DNA from: Gammaproteobacteria bacterium
GTDB taxonomy: Bacteria; Pseudomonadota; Gammaproteobacteria; Pseudomonadales; Pseudohongiellaceae
DNA length: 20,033 nt
Reading direction: 5' to 3'
Assembly (NCBI GenBank): GCA_003514305.1
Contig: DORE01000077.1
Location: 21,987-42,019, forward strand
A program made the position numbers and the translations under genes. Position 1 is the first letter of the stretch, and each line of letters starts with the position of its first letter. Shown piece after piece: positions 1 through 7,691 of this stretch. Under the pieces are notes generated by a model that was not told where the DNA came from, did no database searches, and worked only from the letters and a program-made list of their open reading frames with translations.

Positions 1-363
1 ACGCTGGCGGATATCCATCAGAAGCTTTGTGCGGCCGTGGAGGATTGCGGGGGGTTGATAGAGGGAATTTTTTTCTGCCCGCATGGCCCTGACGAGGCTT
101 GTGGGTGCCGGAAACCTAGGACAGGGCTGCTTACACAAATTGAACGAGAGCTGAGTGTAAGCCTTGAAGGTCAGACCTTCGTCGGTGACAGTCTGACAGA
201 TCTACAGGCTGCCCAGTCATTTAACATGAAAGCCGTGCTGGTGAGGACAGGAAAAGGGGCCGAGACAGAGACACAGCTGCATGAGCTAAGTGACAGGAAT
301 GTTGAGGTCTACGACTGCCTTGCTGATTTCGTTAGCGCTGAAACATCTTTTCCGCATGCTTAG
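1..363 (+). CDS. gmhB: D-glycero-beta-D-manno-heptose-1,7-bisphosphate 7-phosphatase, C-terminal part (5' end outside the window)
   Basis: The frame is open from base 1 to the TAG at 361-363, giving the last 120 residues of a HAD-superfamily phosphatase. Visible are the zinc-binding cluster of this family (Cys-Pro-His-Gly-Pro ... Cys-Gly-Cys-Arg-Lys-Pro, about 78-117) and the later HAD motif VGDSLTDLQAA (about 182-213), whose aspartates bind Mg2+. Family knowledge: GmhB removes the C7 phosphate of heptose bisphosphate in the cytoplasm, on the path to ADP-heptose for the LPS inner core. A catalytic N-terminal DxD motif is expected upstream but lies outside the window. An internal ATG at 37 could be mistaken for a start, but the reading frame and homology continue upstream of it. 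The acyltransferase gene overlaps its 3' end, so the two are probably co-transcribed. The same pairing next to gyrB is known in Pseudomonas. Confidence 0.93.
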   Translation, partial: TLADIHQKLCAAVEDCGGLIEGIFFCPHGPDEACGCRKPRTGLLTQIERELSVSLEGQTFVGDSLTDLQAAQSFNMKAVLVRTGKGAETETQLHELSDRNVEVYDCLADFVSAETSFPHA

Positions 364-1084
364 CCATTTTCTGCTGGGACTGCGATCCAGCGTATTTTAT
401 CTAGGCTATGCGCTGACAACGATAGTGGTCTGCACGAATTTTATCTTGCTTTTTCCTATGCTGGGCTCTAAGGGCAGGCATCGAGTCGCATCGTTCTGGT
501 GTCGATCCATACTTAGCTGGCTCAAGTTGACCTGCGGAGTAAGCTGCAAGATAGAGGGTATTGAACATCTCAACCGCTCTCCCGCAATCTACCTATCCAA
601 TCACCAAAGTAGCTTTGAGGCCATTCTTTTATACCAGTTGATTCATCCCGTATCGCCGATTATTAAAAGGGAGTTGCTTCAGATACCTTTCTGGGGGTGG
701 GCATTGCGGCTTTCAAAACCGATCGCGATTGATAGAAGCAAGCCACGAAAGGCCGCTCGCTCACTTATAGCTCAGGGAGAAGCCATGCTCAGACACGGGA
801 ATTCAGTTATTATATTCCCAGAAGGCTCTCGCTCTGAACCCGGCGTGGTCGGGCGATATTCCAGAGGTGGCTGCGCGCTTGCCGCCGCTTCACAGGTCCC
901 TATCGTGCCAATCGTTCATAATGCTGGATACAAATGGCCGTCCCATCGGTTCATCAAGTTTCCAGGCGTTGTCTCGGTCAAGGTTGGAAGTCCGATTTAT
1001 GTTCCAGATCGATGTATTAAAGGCCGAACCCTTGAACTGGAGGAATGGACTCGCGCTAACTTTCAGAAGCGTGGCTCGAGCTAG
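356..1084 (+). CDS. plsC: 1-acyl-sn-glycerol-3-phosphate acyltransferase (PlsC/LPLAT family)
   Basis: Predicted 242-residue membrane acyltransferase that would add the second acyl chain to lysophosphatidic acid in phospholipid synthesis. A hydrophobic segment spans residues about 11-35. The catalytic block reads NHQSSFE (82-88), an HX4E form of the usual HX4D motif. Next come KRELLQIPFWGW (about 104-115), the acceptor-binding FPEGSRS (154-160) and VPIVPI (181-186), the four expected blocks in order. I chose ATG 356 because it gives a short N-terminus before the membrane segment and overlaps the gmhB stop by 8 bases. GTG 290 and ATG 299 are in frame upstream but would add residues not typical of the family; no start has a convincing Shine-Dalgarno. 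The stop TAG (1082-1084) interlocks with the gyrB stop on the other strand. In Pseudomonas the equivalent gene beside gyrB is called lptA, so the plsC symbol is a family-level label. Confidence 0.9.
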   Translation: MLSHFLLGLRSSVFYLGYALTTIVVCTNFILLFPMLGSKGRHRVASFWCRSILSWLKLTCGVSCKIEGIEHLNRSPAIYLSNHQSSFEAILLYQLIHPVSPIIKRELLQIPFWGWALRLSKPIAIDRSKPRKAARSLIAQGEAMLRHGNSVIIFPEGSRSEPGVVGRYSRGGCALAAASQVPIVPIVHNAGYKWPSHRFIKFPGVVSVKVGSPIYVPDRCIKGRTLELEEWTRANFQKRGSS

Positions 1085-3510
1085 ATGTCTAGATTCTCTG
1101 CCGTAAGCGCGTTGTCTTCAATAAACTCTCTGCGAGGATCAACCTGATCGCCCATCAGCGTGTTGAACAGCTGGTCAGCGCCGATTGCGTCATCGATAGT
1201 TACCTGCAACATGCGACGTGTCTCAGGGTTCATTGTCGTTTCCCACAACTGCTCAGGATTCATTTCACCCAGACCTTTATAGCGCTGCAAATAGTGGCCC
1301 TTCATCGCGTCCTTCGTTAACCACTCGATTGCCTCTCCAAAGCTGGAGATAACCTGAGTTCGCTCCCCGCGTTTGATGTAGGCGCCATCCTCTAACAAAC
1401 CATATAAGGTCTTTCCCAGCCCGGTTATTAGCTTATATTCACCAGAATTAAAGAAGTCTGCCTGAAATAAAAAATAGCGCTTCAAGCCATGCATATTGAA
1501 CACGGCCTCTGGCAGGAAGATTCGCCGCTCCTCATCTTGTCTGGTCTGCAACGTATAGTTAGTGCTTACTTTGGGATGGCGCTCAGCCAAGCGCTGACCG
1601 ACGCCGCTCAGCCATGACTCTATCCGAGAAGAGGCCTGTAGGTCAGCGTCAGTGAGCGGATCACTGTAGATCATAGCCTCCAAAACTTCTGCGGGGTAGG
1701 TCCGAGACAAGCGACTGATCATCGCGTACGTTTCATGGTACTGATTGACTAAGGATTCTAACGAATCGTCTGCAATTCCTGGCGCGTCAGAGTTGACATG
1801 CAAGCTGGCGCCTTCGAGGGCAATTTGGGTTTGGTAGTGCGCTAGTTCACTATCGTCTTTTAAATATTGCTCCTGCTTGCCCTTCCGGATCTTGTACAGT
1901 GGCGGTTGGGCGATGAAAATATGCCCACGCTCGACAAGATCTCGCATCTGACGGAAGAAAAAGGTCAGCAAAAGCGTTCGTATGTGGGAACCATCTACGT
2001 CGGCATCGGTCATGATGATAATGCTGTGATATCTAAGTTTTTCCGGTGAGAAGTCTTCGTTTCCAATTCCACAACCTAAAGCCTTTATCAGTGTGCCAAT
2101 TTCTACTGAGCTCAGCATCTTGTCGAATCGGGCTTTTTCAACGTTCAGAATTTTACCCTTCAGAGGTAGCACTGCTTGATTCTTCCGGTTTCTGCCCTGT
2201 TTGGCGGAGCCACCGGCTGAGTCGCCCTCAACGATATAGATTTCGGACAAGGCAGGGTCTTTTTCTTGGCAGTCGGAGAGTTTGCCAGGAAGGCCGGCAA
2301 CGTCAAGCGCCCCTTTGCGTCGGGTCATTTCCCGCGCTTTTCGAGCCGCTTCCCGCGCACGCGCTGCATCAATCATCTTATTGACGATGAGTTTAGCGTC
2401 CTGTGGATTTTCGAGTAAGTAGTCATTAAAGTAAGAAGCCATCTCTTGTTCAACAACCGATTTAACTTCTGAGGAAACCAGTTTGTCTTTGGTCTGAGAC
2501 GAAAATTTCGGGTCAGGAACCTTGACGGAAATAATTGCGGTTAGACCCTCACGGGCATCATCGCCGCTAGTAACCACTTCCTTACCTTTCTTTTGGGCAA
2601 GCTCCTTGTCAATGTAGCTTTTCAGAACGCGAGTGAGTGCTCCGCGAAAACCAGCCAGATGGGTACCGCCATCTCGCTGAGGAATATTGTTAGTATACGG
2701 AAAGATATTTTCTTGATACGAATCGTTCCACTGCAAAGCAACCTCTACGGTGATCCCGTCCTCTTCACGCTCAGACGTAAAGTGAAACAACTTATTTACC
2801 GCGGACTTATTGGTATTCAGATAATCAACAAACGCTCTTAATCCCCCTTCATATTTGTAGAGCTCTGATTTGCCTGTGCGCTCATCCTTTAGATTGATTG
2901 CTACTCCGGCATTAAGAAAGGCTAACTCTCTAAGTTTTTTGGCTAGAATGTCGTAATGAAACTCTATGTTGTTGAAAGTCTCCATAGCCGGCTTGAAATG
3001 TACTTCCGTGCCGCTGATCTGAGTTTCACCGACCACCGCAAGTGGTGCTTTAGGCGTGCCATGTGAATAGTGCTGTTCAAACACGCCGCCTTCGCGACGG
3101 ATGGTGAGCTTCAAATCTTCGGATAATGCGTTAACAACCGAAACGCCGACACCATGTAAACCACCCGATACTTTATAGCTGTTGTCGTCAAACTTGCCTC
3201 CGGCGTGCAGTACCGTCATGATGACTTCGGCTGCCGATACTCCCTCTTTGTGCATCTCGGTTGGGATTCCGCGTCCATTGTCAGATACCGTTACTGTTTC
3301 GCCAACGTGAATAGTTACTTCGATCGTGTCACAGTGGCCAGCCAAGGCTTCATCAATCGAATTATCAACTAGTTCGAACACCATATGATGCAGCCCTGTT
3401 CCATCATCAGTGTCGCCGATATACATGCCTGGCCGCTTGCGAACTGCATCAAGACCTTTGAGTACTTTTATGCTGTCAGAATTATAGTCAGGTGTGTTGT
3501 CTTCGCTCAT
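1081..3510 (-). CDS. gyrB: DNA gyrase subunit B
   Basis: 809-residue ATPase subunit of the A2B2 gyrase that introduces negative supercoils. The N-terminal GHKL ATPase shows ELVDNSIDEALAG (46-58, catalytic Glu46 and Mg-binding Asn50), DNGRG (77-81) and GGLHGVG (116-122). The TOPRIM domain has IVEGDSAGG (426-434, Glu428) and DADVD (502-506) for the catalytic metals. A GyrB-type tail follows, with QRYKGLGEMNPEQLW near the end. The length fits the gammaproteobacterial form with an insertion between TOPRIM and tail. ATG 3510 is chosen because it is preceded by GGAG at good spacing and gives the typical MSEDN-like N-terminus; an in-frame ATG 25 codons upstream (3585) has no ribosome site and no family support. 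It is the last gene of the leftward dnaA-dnaN-recF-gyrB block, 86 bases after recF, and ends tail-to-tail with plsC with no room for a separate terminator. Confidence 0.97.
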   Translation of the reverse strand: MSEDNTPDYNSDSIKVLKGLDAVRKRPGMYIGDTDDGTGLHHMVFELVDNSIDEALAGHCDTIEVTIHVGETVTVSDNGRGIPTEMHKEGVSAAEVIMTVLHAGGKFDDNSYKVSGGLHGVGVSVVNALSEDLKLTIRREGGVFEQHYSHGTPKAPLAVVGETQISGTEVHFKPAMETFNNIEFHYDILAKKLRELAFLNAGVAINLKDERTGKSELYKYEGGLRAFVDYLNTNKSAVNKLFHFTSEREEDGITVEVALQWNDSYQENIFPYTNNIPQRDGGTHLAGFRGALTRVLKSYIDKELAQKKGKEVVTSGDDAREGLTAIISVKVPDPKFSSQTKDKLVSSEVKSVVEQEMASYFNDYLLENPQDAKLIVNKMIDAARAREAARKAREMTRRKGALDVAGLPGKLSDCQEKDPALSEIYIVEGDSAGGSAKQGRNRKNQAVLPLKGKILNVEKARFDKMLSSVEIGTLIKALGCGIGNEDFSPEKLRYHSIIIMTDADVDGSHIRTLLLTFFFRQMRDLVERGHIFIAQPPLYKIRKGKQEQYLKDDSELAHYQTQIALEGASLHVNSDAPGIADDSLESLVNQYHETYAMISRLSRTYPAEVLEAMIYSDPLTDADLQASSRIESWLSGVGQRLAERHPKVSTNYTLQTRQDEERRIFLPEAVFNMHGLKRYFLFQADFFNSGEYKLITGLGKTLYGLLEDGAYIKRGERTQVISSFGEAIEWLTKDAMKGHYLQRYKGLGEMNPEQLWETTMNPETRRMLQVTIDDAIGADQLFNTLMGDQVDPRREFIEDNALTAENLDI

Positions 3511-3596
3511 GGAGATTCTCCGTAAACTTAACTTATTTTTTATAAGCAAACGCGGTGACCGAAGACCCCAATATACCGGAGGCACAGGCTAGCGAT

Positions 3597-4676
3597 TTAA
3601 GAAACAATTGTACCACGTTCCACGTGAAACCTGGCGATTTCCGTGTCGCCGAACTCACTAATCGCAAGCGCTTTAGGCTCAACCGAAGTCAAGAATAGTT
3701 GGGACCCTAAAGTAAGTAAGCACTTCATTACCCGCTGTCGGTTTGAGCTATCGAGCTCAGCCGGCAGATCATCTACCAAATAGAGACATCGCCGGTTTAC
3801 GACTCCTGACAGAAGCTCTCCTTGTGCGATTTTTAACGCACAAACCAGCAGCTTCTCCTGCCCGCGGGATAAGCTTTCAGACGCCTTTCTGTTCCCTACG
3901 CGGACATCTATATCAGACCGATGAGGGCCCACCTGAGTCGATCCATATTTTGCATCGAGTTCCCGATTAGTCATGAGCAAGTCTTCAAGCTGATGCTTAG
4001 CAGGCCAGCCCCTTTTATATTCGAGCTTCAGATCTGAGTGAACGCCCACAAACTTAGAATATGTCTTCTCGAACAGTGGCAGCAATTTTTTAAAATAGGC
4101 GGCGCGCGCGCGATCAATTAAGTCAGAGGCAATGCTTAGCTCCACATCCCACGCCCGAAGCTCTTCATTCATTAAAAAACCTCGCTTAAGCAACCTGTTT
4201 CTGTTTGCCAGGCACTTAGCCGCCCTGCGCCAGTTATCAAGAAACGTAGGTTCCACGTGGAACGCCCCCCAATCTAGGAACCTGCGCCGCGCCTTTGGCC
4301 CCCCCTCAAGTAATGAGAACGCCCCTGAATCAATCACAAGAGCTGGCAGAGCCCTCGCTACCTGCTCCCAGTTCCCTTCATTTTTACCATTGAGCCTCAG
4401 TTGAGATCTTTTATTTCTCGACTTAGAAAGCCCAAACTTTACTCCTTGAGACGTTGAAGCATATACCGTAGCAACCGAGTCACCATCTTTGATCAGAGGA
4501 TCCACTAATGCGCTGCGAAACGATTTGCCCGACGACAGCACATGAAGCGCTTCTAAAATACTGGTTTTTCCGCTTCCGTTTCCGCCGTAGATGAGGTTGA
4601 CGCCACCGCTAGGAGCGATGTTGATTTCAGCCAGATTTCTGAAGCTAGTGATCTGTAGCTGATCAATGATGGGCAT
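3597..4676 (-). CDS. recF: DNA replication and repair protein RecF
   Basis: 359-residue SMC-like ATPase that, with RecO and RecR, loads RecA at single-strand gaps and helps restart stalled forks. Walker A is GGNGSGKTS (31-39), the ABC signature is SLSRGQE (268-274) and Walker B is LVDDLPAELD (300-309), all expected for RecF. The start at ATG 4676 gives MPIIDQLQITSFRNL, which fits the family N-terminus; an in-frame ATG at 4709 adds 11 unsupported residues. Neither has a strong ribosome site, as is common for recF behind dnaN. Oddity: the codons for Phe-His-Val-Glu at 139-142 and again at 350-353 each form a parS-like palindrome centred on CACGTG (listed separately). The gene lies 102 bases downstream of dnaN. 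Confidence 0.96.
   Translation of the reverse strand: MPIIDQLQITSFRNLAEINIAPSGGVNLIYGGNGSGKTSILEALHVLSSGKSFRSALVDPLIKDGDSVATVYASTSQGVKFGLSKSRNKRSQLRLNGKNEGNWEQVARALPALVIDSGAFSLLEGGPKARRRFLDWGAFHVEPTFLDNWRRAAKCLANRNRLLKRGFLMNEELRAWDVELSIASDLIDRARAAYFKKLLPLFEKTYSKFVGVHSDLKLEYKRGWPAKHQLEDLLMTNRELDAKYGSTQVGPHRSDIDVRVGNRKASESLSRGQEKLLVCALKIAQGELLSGVVNRRCLYLVDDLPAELDSSNRQRVMKCLLTLGSQLFLTSVEPKALAISEFGDTEIARFHVERGTIVS
3616..3631. promoter_or_regulatory. parS: Candidate parS site (ParB-binding centromere), recF 3' end
   Basis: Plus strand reads CGTTCCACGTGAAACC. The core GTTCCACGTGAAAC (3617-3630) matches the general bacterial parS consensus TGTTNCACGTGAAACA at every core position, with mismatches only at the outer two bases. 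It lies in the last codons of recF and encodes Phe350-His-Val-Glu. ParA and ParB genes are in the same window across oriC. The match is visible in the sequence; ParB binding is inferred. FHVE occurs near the C-terminus of many RecF proteins as I recall, so part of the match may come from protein coding. Confidence 0.65.
4249..4264. promoter_or_regulatory. parS: Candidate parS site (ParB-binding centromere), mid recF
   Basis: Plus strand reads GGTTCCACGTGGAACG, holding a perfect 14-base palindrome GTTCCACGTGGAAC (4250-4263). Read on the minus strand it differs from the Pseudomonas parS form TGTTCCACGTGGAACC only in the first base. It lies inside recF and encodes Phe139-His-Val-Glu plus the neighbouring wobble base and Pro. 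It is 633 bases from the other candidate and about 3.2 kb from the DnaA boxes, within the usual origin-proximal range for chromosomal parS. Binding is inferred. Confidence 0.72.
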
Positions 4677-4732
4677 AGTAAAGACGAACCGGGCAGAAAG
4701 GCTAGCCAATCACACCCGGCCGATGCCAACCT

Positions 4733-4754
4733 TTAAGCCCCAACGCAGGCTTAA
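4733..4754. other. 7-bp inverted repeat between dnaN and recF
   Basis: Arms TTAAGCC and GGCTTAA pair perfectly across an 8-base loop in the 102-base dnaN-recF gap. There is no T-run on either side, so it is not a standard intrinsic terminator. It could be a processing or pausing hairpin in the dnaN-recF transcript, but that is inference. Confidence 0.4.
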
Positions 4755-4778
4755 CTCTTTGCAACGGCGGATGAACAA

Positions 4779-5882
4779 TCAGAGCCTCATGGGCATAATG
4801 ACATATAACGCGTCGCCAACACCTTCCGCCTCAAGAAGCGCGCTGCTACTCGAGTCCGACAGGGTAATTCGGACGCTTTTGCTTCGTAAGGTGGAAAGCA
4901 CATCAATTAGGTAGGAGACATTAAAACCCATCTCAATGGGCTCCCCACTATACTCCACAGCCACCACTTCCTCGGCCTCCTCCTGATCTGGATTGTTCGC
5001 CAAGATTTTCATCTCTCCTTCAGCCAGCGCGACCCGCACTCCGCGATACTTTTCGTTGGAAAGAATTGACGCCCGAGCGAAGGCTTGCCGCAGCTGCTGG
5101 CAATCACCAATTACTGTTTTATCTCCACCTTTCGGTAGCACTCGGTTGTAGTCCGGAAATTTTCCGTCGACTAGTTTCGAGGTAAACGTAAATTCCGGCA
5201 CTTTCGCCTTGATGTGGTTTTGCCCGAAGGTCAAGGTGATTTCTCCACCCTCTTCACTTAATAGTCGGGATAGCTCCACGACCCCCTTCCTCGGGAGAAT
5301 TTGCTGTTGCGTTTCCAACAGCGCGGTTTGTAAAGCTAACGTCTCCATCGCTAGCCGATGACCATCCGTAGACACTAAACGAAGGTAGTCCTTTCCAACC
5401 TCAAACAGCATGCCATTTAGATAGTAACGAACATCCTGTTGCGCCATGGCAAAACTAGTATTATCTAGCAATTGCCTCACTTTAGCTTGATCGATAGTTA
5501 GAGAAAAGGTATCCGGCTCTTCCTCTACATTCGGGAATTCTGATGCCGCCAGGGTAGCGAGCGAAAAGCGACTTCTTCCTGACCTTATCACCAGCTTTTT
5601 CTCAGCTAAAGCAACGTCCACTATAGCGCCATCTACCAATGACTTGCAGATATCAAGAAACTTGCGAGCAGGCACGGTAACTTCTCCAGACTGAATAGCC
5701 TGATCGACCTCCGTCTTACCGACCAGCTCAACCTCGAGATCAGTGCCAATCAAAGAAAGCTCTTTTTCTCTTAAGACAAGCAGCACGTTGGCCAGTACCG
5801 GAAGAGTTTGACGTCGCTCCACAACACCACTTACAAGACTCAGCGGTTTGAGCAGGGCGTCGCGGCTGATCAGAAAATGCAT
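4779..5882 (-). CDS. dnaN: DNA polymerase III sliding clamp, beta subunit
   Basis: 367-residue ring-forming clamp that tethers DNA polymerase III to DNA and docks other replication and repair proteins, including Hda/DnaA control of initiation. The N-terminus (MHFLISRDALLKPL), the YYLNGMLFE segment (about 154-162), the ATDGHRLA-like VSTDGHRLA (about 170-177) and the C-terminal PMRL are all family hallmarks, and length equals the usual 366-367. ATG 5882 is preceded by AAGGA and AGGA-like bases on the minus strand. The gap to dnaA is only 32 bases, so dnaA-dnaN are likely one transcript, with recF following. Confidence 0.97.
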   Translation of the reverse strand: MHFLISRDALLKPLSLVSGVVERRQTLPVLANVLLVLREKELSLIGTDLEVELVGKTEVDQAIQSGEVTVPARKFLDICKSLVDGAIVDVALAEKKLVIRSGRSRFSLATLAASEFPNVEEEPDTFSLTIDQAKVRQLLDNTSFAMAQQDVRYYLNGMLFEVGKDYLRLVSTDGHRLAMETLALQTALLETQQQILPRKGVVELSRLLSEEGGEITLTFGQNHIKAKVPEFTFTSKLVDGKFPDYNRVLPKGGDKTVIGDCQQLRQAFARASILSNEKYRGVRVALAEGEMKILANNPDQEEAEEVVAVEYSGEPIEMGFNVSYLIDVLSTLRSKSVRITLSDSSSSALLEAEGVGDALYVIMPMRL

Positions 5883-5914
5883 ATCCTAATTTTTCCTTGA
5901 TTTTCAATATCTAA

Positions 5915-7333
5915 CTATGACGAAAGGGAGCGCAGAAGGTTGTTGTAGTCTTCTTTTATATCCATGGAGCTGTGACGAAGCTTGCTGATCTGTTTACAAG
6001 CATGTAAGACTGTCGTGTGGTCCCGGCCACCAAACGCGTCACCAATCTCCGGCAAGCTGTGATTCGTGAGCTCTTTTGACAGCGACATAGCCACCTGTCG
6101 CGGCCTTGCGACTGAACGATTACGTCTTTTTGACAACATGTCGGCCATTTTTATTTTATAGTATTCGGCAACAGATCGCTGTATGTTGTCAATTGTCACC
6201 AGCTTGTCTTGCAGTGCAAACAAATCTCGCAGCGCTTCTTTGATGAGCTCAAGATCAATCAACGCGCCCGTGAAGCTAGCATGGGCAATCACGCGCTTCA
6301 GAGCGCCTTCGAGCTCTCGCACATTTGATCTAAGTCGCTGGGCAATGAACAACGCAGCGTCGTAGGGTAACTCTATTCCACTTTGCTCCGCCTTGTTGAT
6401 TAGTATGGCAGCGCGAGTTTCAAGTTCCGGGGGCTCAACTGCAACTGTAAGCCCCCAACCAAAGCGGGATTTCAATCTTTCTTCGAGCCCATTGATCTCC
6501 TTGTGGAAACGATCGCACGTCAGGATTATCTGCTGCCCGCCTTCTAGCAGCGCATTAAAAGTATGGAAAAACTCCTCCTGTGACCGCTCTTTACCAGCAA
6601 AAAACTGAATGTCATCAATAAGCAACGCATCAACCGAGCGGTAAAACCGCTTGAACTCATTGATCGCGTTCATCTGCAATGCTGTAACCATGGTGGCCAC
6701 AAAGGTCTCAGAATGCAAATACACCACTTTAGCACCCGGCTTCTTTTCCACAAGATAATTGCCAATCGCATGCATCAGATGGGTTTTACCCAAACCTACC
6801 CCACCATATATGAACAGGGGGTTGTACGCGAAACCTGGGTTTTCCGCGACCTGCATGGCTGCCGCCCGAGCAAGTTGGTTAGACTTGCCCACAATAAAAG
6901 TGTTGAACGTGTTATCTTGCTTCAACAACCCACGGTGCATCAACTTCCCGTCTACAATCGACTCAGCTCTTGACTCGCTCTTACCAATACCCCGCGCAAG
7001 ATTCTTTGACTTTGAATGACTGCCACGCAAACCAACGTGTTGCTCTGATGAGTCTGAGCGCGAAGGCGCAGAAGATTGCGCGTTTGCGCTATACGGATTC
7101 ATCACCTGCAGGTGTACCCGACACAGCTCTCCGGTTTGTTCTTGTATAAGATCCGAAATGCGCCCCAAATACTTATTTTTCACCCAATCCATAATAAATT
7201 TATTCGGCGCGTAGAGACACAAATTTGACTGGTCCAACTCTGCCCTAAGAGGCCTAATCCAGGTTCCAAACTGCTGCGCGGGCAATTCTTCTTTAAGACG
7301 CTCACTACACCTCTGCCAATGCTCAACTAACAC
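5915..7333 (-). CDS. dnaA: Chromosomal replication initiator protein DnaA
   Basis: 472-residue AAA+ initiator that binds DnaA boxes in oriC, opens the duplex and recruits DnaB helicase. Counting from the chosen start: domain I (HWQRC ... LPAQQFGTWIRPL, 5-29), a Ser-rich poorly conserved linker (about 80-135), Walker A GGVGLGKTH (177-185), Walker B LLIDD (237-241), and the domain IV DNA-binding signature GGRDHTTVLHACKQ (435-448). GTG 7333 is chosen because it puts the conserved Trp at residue 6 as in E. coli. The frame stays open to a GTG at 7375, which would add 14 residues with an Asn run; GTG 7336 is also possible. None has a clear ribosome site, so the start is uncertain. A DnaA box lies 24 bases upstream of the 7375 GTG, consistent with autoregulation. 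Confidence 0.95.
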   Translation of the reverse strand: MLVEHWQRCSERLKEELPAQQFGTWIRPLRAELDQSNLCLYAPNKFIMDWVKNKYLGRISDLIQEQTGELCRVHLQVMNPYSANAQSSAPSRSDSSEQHVGLRGSHSKSKNLARGIGKSESRAESIVDGKLMHRGLLKQDNTFNTFIVGKSNQLARAAAMQVAENPGFAYNPLFIYGGVGLGKTHLMHAIGNYLVEKKPGAKVVYLHSETFVATMVTALQMNAINEFKRFYRSVDALLIDDIQFFAGKERSQEEFFHTFNALLEGGQQIILTCDRFHKEINGLEERLKSRFGWGLTVAVEPPELETRAAILINKAEQSGIELPYDAALFIAQRLRSNVRELEGALKRVIAHASFTGALIDLELIKEALRDLFALQDKLVTIDNIQRSVAEYYKIKMADMLSKRRNRSVARPRQVAMSLSKELTNHSLPEIGDAFGGRDHTTVLHACKQISKLRHSSMDIKEDYNNLLRSLSS

Positions 7334-7398
7334 CACTAATTTACCCAACTGCCAGTTATTGTTGTTTTCGATCACAATAATAGCGACGTATCACAGAG

Positions 7399-7407
7399 TT
7401 ATCCACT
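7399..7407 (+). promoter_or_regulatory. DnaA box, 8 of 9 match
   Basis: TTATCCACT on the plus strand differs from TTATCCACA only at the last base. It lies just upstream of dnaA, where bound DnaA could repress its own promoter (inference). Confidence 0.65.
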
Positions 7408-7429
7408 AGTTGAAACCCAGAAAAGTGTA

Positions 7430-7525
7430 TTTTTCATCTTATATTTTTATGAATATAATCAGTGCTTTATAAATTTATATTCTATTTTTTCGCGACAAAA
7501 AATCACTAGATAATTTGTTTTTTTC
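7430..7525. other. AT-rich segment, candidate DNA unwinding element
   Basis: This stretch is almost entirely A and T with runs such as TATTTTTATGAATATAAT and TTTATAAATTTATATTC, broken by a short CGCGAC. It sits between the 8-of-9 box on the left and the two exact boxes on the right. The exact boxes point toward it on the minus strand, a layout seen in origins where DnaA opens the adjacent AT-rich DNA. Confidence 0.6.
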
Positions 7526-7531
7526 CGATCT

Positions 7532-7540
7532 TGTGTATAA
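7532..7540 (-). promoter_or_regulatory. DnaA box, exact consensus
   Basis: Minus strand reads TTATACACA, matching TTATNCACA in full. It starts 15 bases from the next exact box in the same orientation. Confidence 0.85.
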
Positions 7541-7546
7541 ATATGC

Positions 7547-7555
7547 TGTGGATAA
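7547..7555 (-). promoter_or_regulatory. DnaA box, exact high-affinity form
   Basis: Minus strand reads TTATCCACA, the strong-binding form of the DnaA box. With the 7532 box it makes a same-strand tandem pair. Confidence 0.9.
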
Positions 7556-7662
7556 CTTGTTACTATTTATTGGATATAAATGGTGCTGGGGAATGGCTCA
7601 AGAAAAAATGAGCGAACATATTGCATACAATTAAGTTTGAAGTTGATTCTACCGCCCCCGCA

Positions 7663-7691
7663 TTGCAAGTTCGGTGTAAAACCTCTAGAAT
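7663..7691 (+). promoter_or_regulatory. Predicted sigma70 promoter of rpmH-rnpA
   Basis: TTGCAA (7663-7668) and TAGAAT (7686-7691) are separated by exactly 17 bases. This would start transcription near 7698 and give a roughly 50-base leader before rpmH. The leader carries a small TCGAA/TTCGA repeat. It is a sequence match only. Confidence 0.65.

Noticed and set aside
592..628. Apparent loss of the catalytic Asp in the PlsC HX4D motif (HQSSFE)
   Set aside because: HX4E forms with the same HQSxxE pattern are known in the PlsC family, so this is a variant and not evidence of a dead enzyme.
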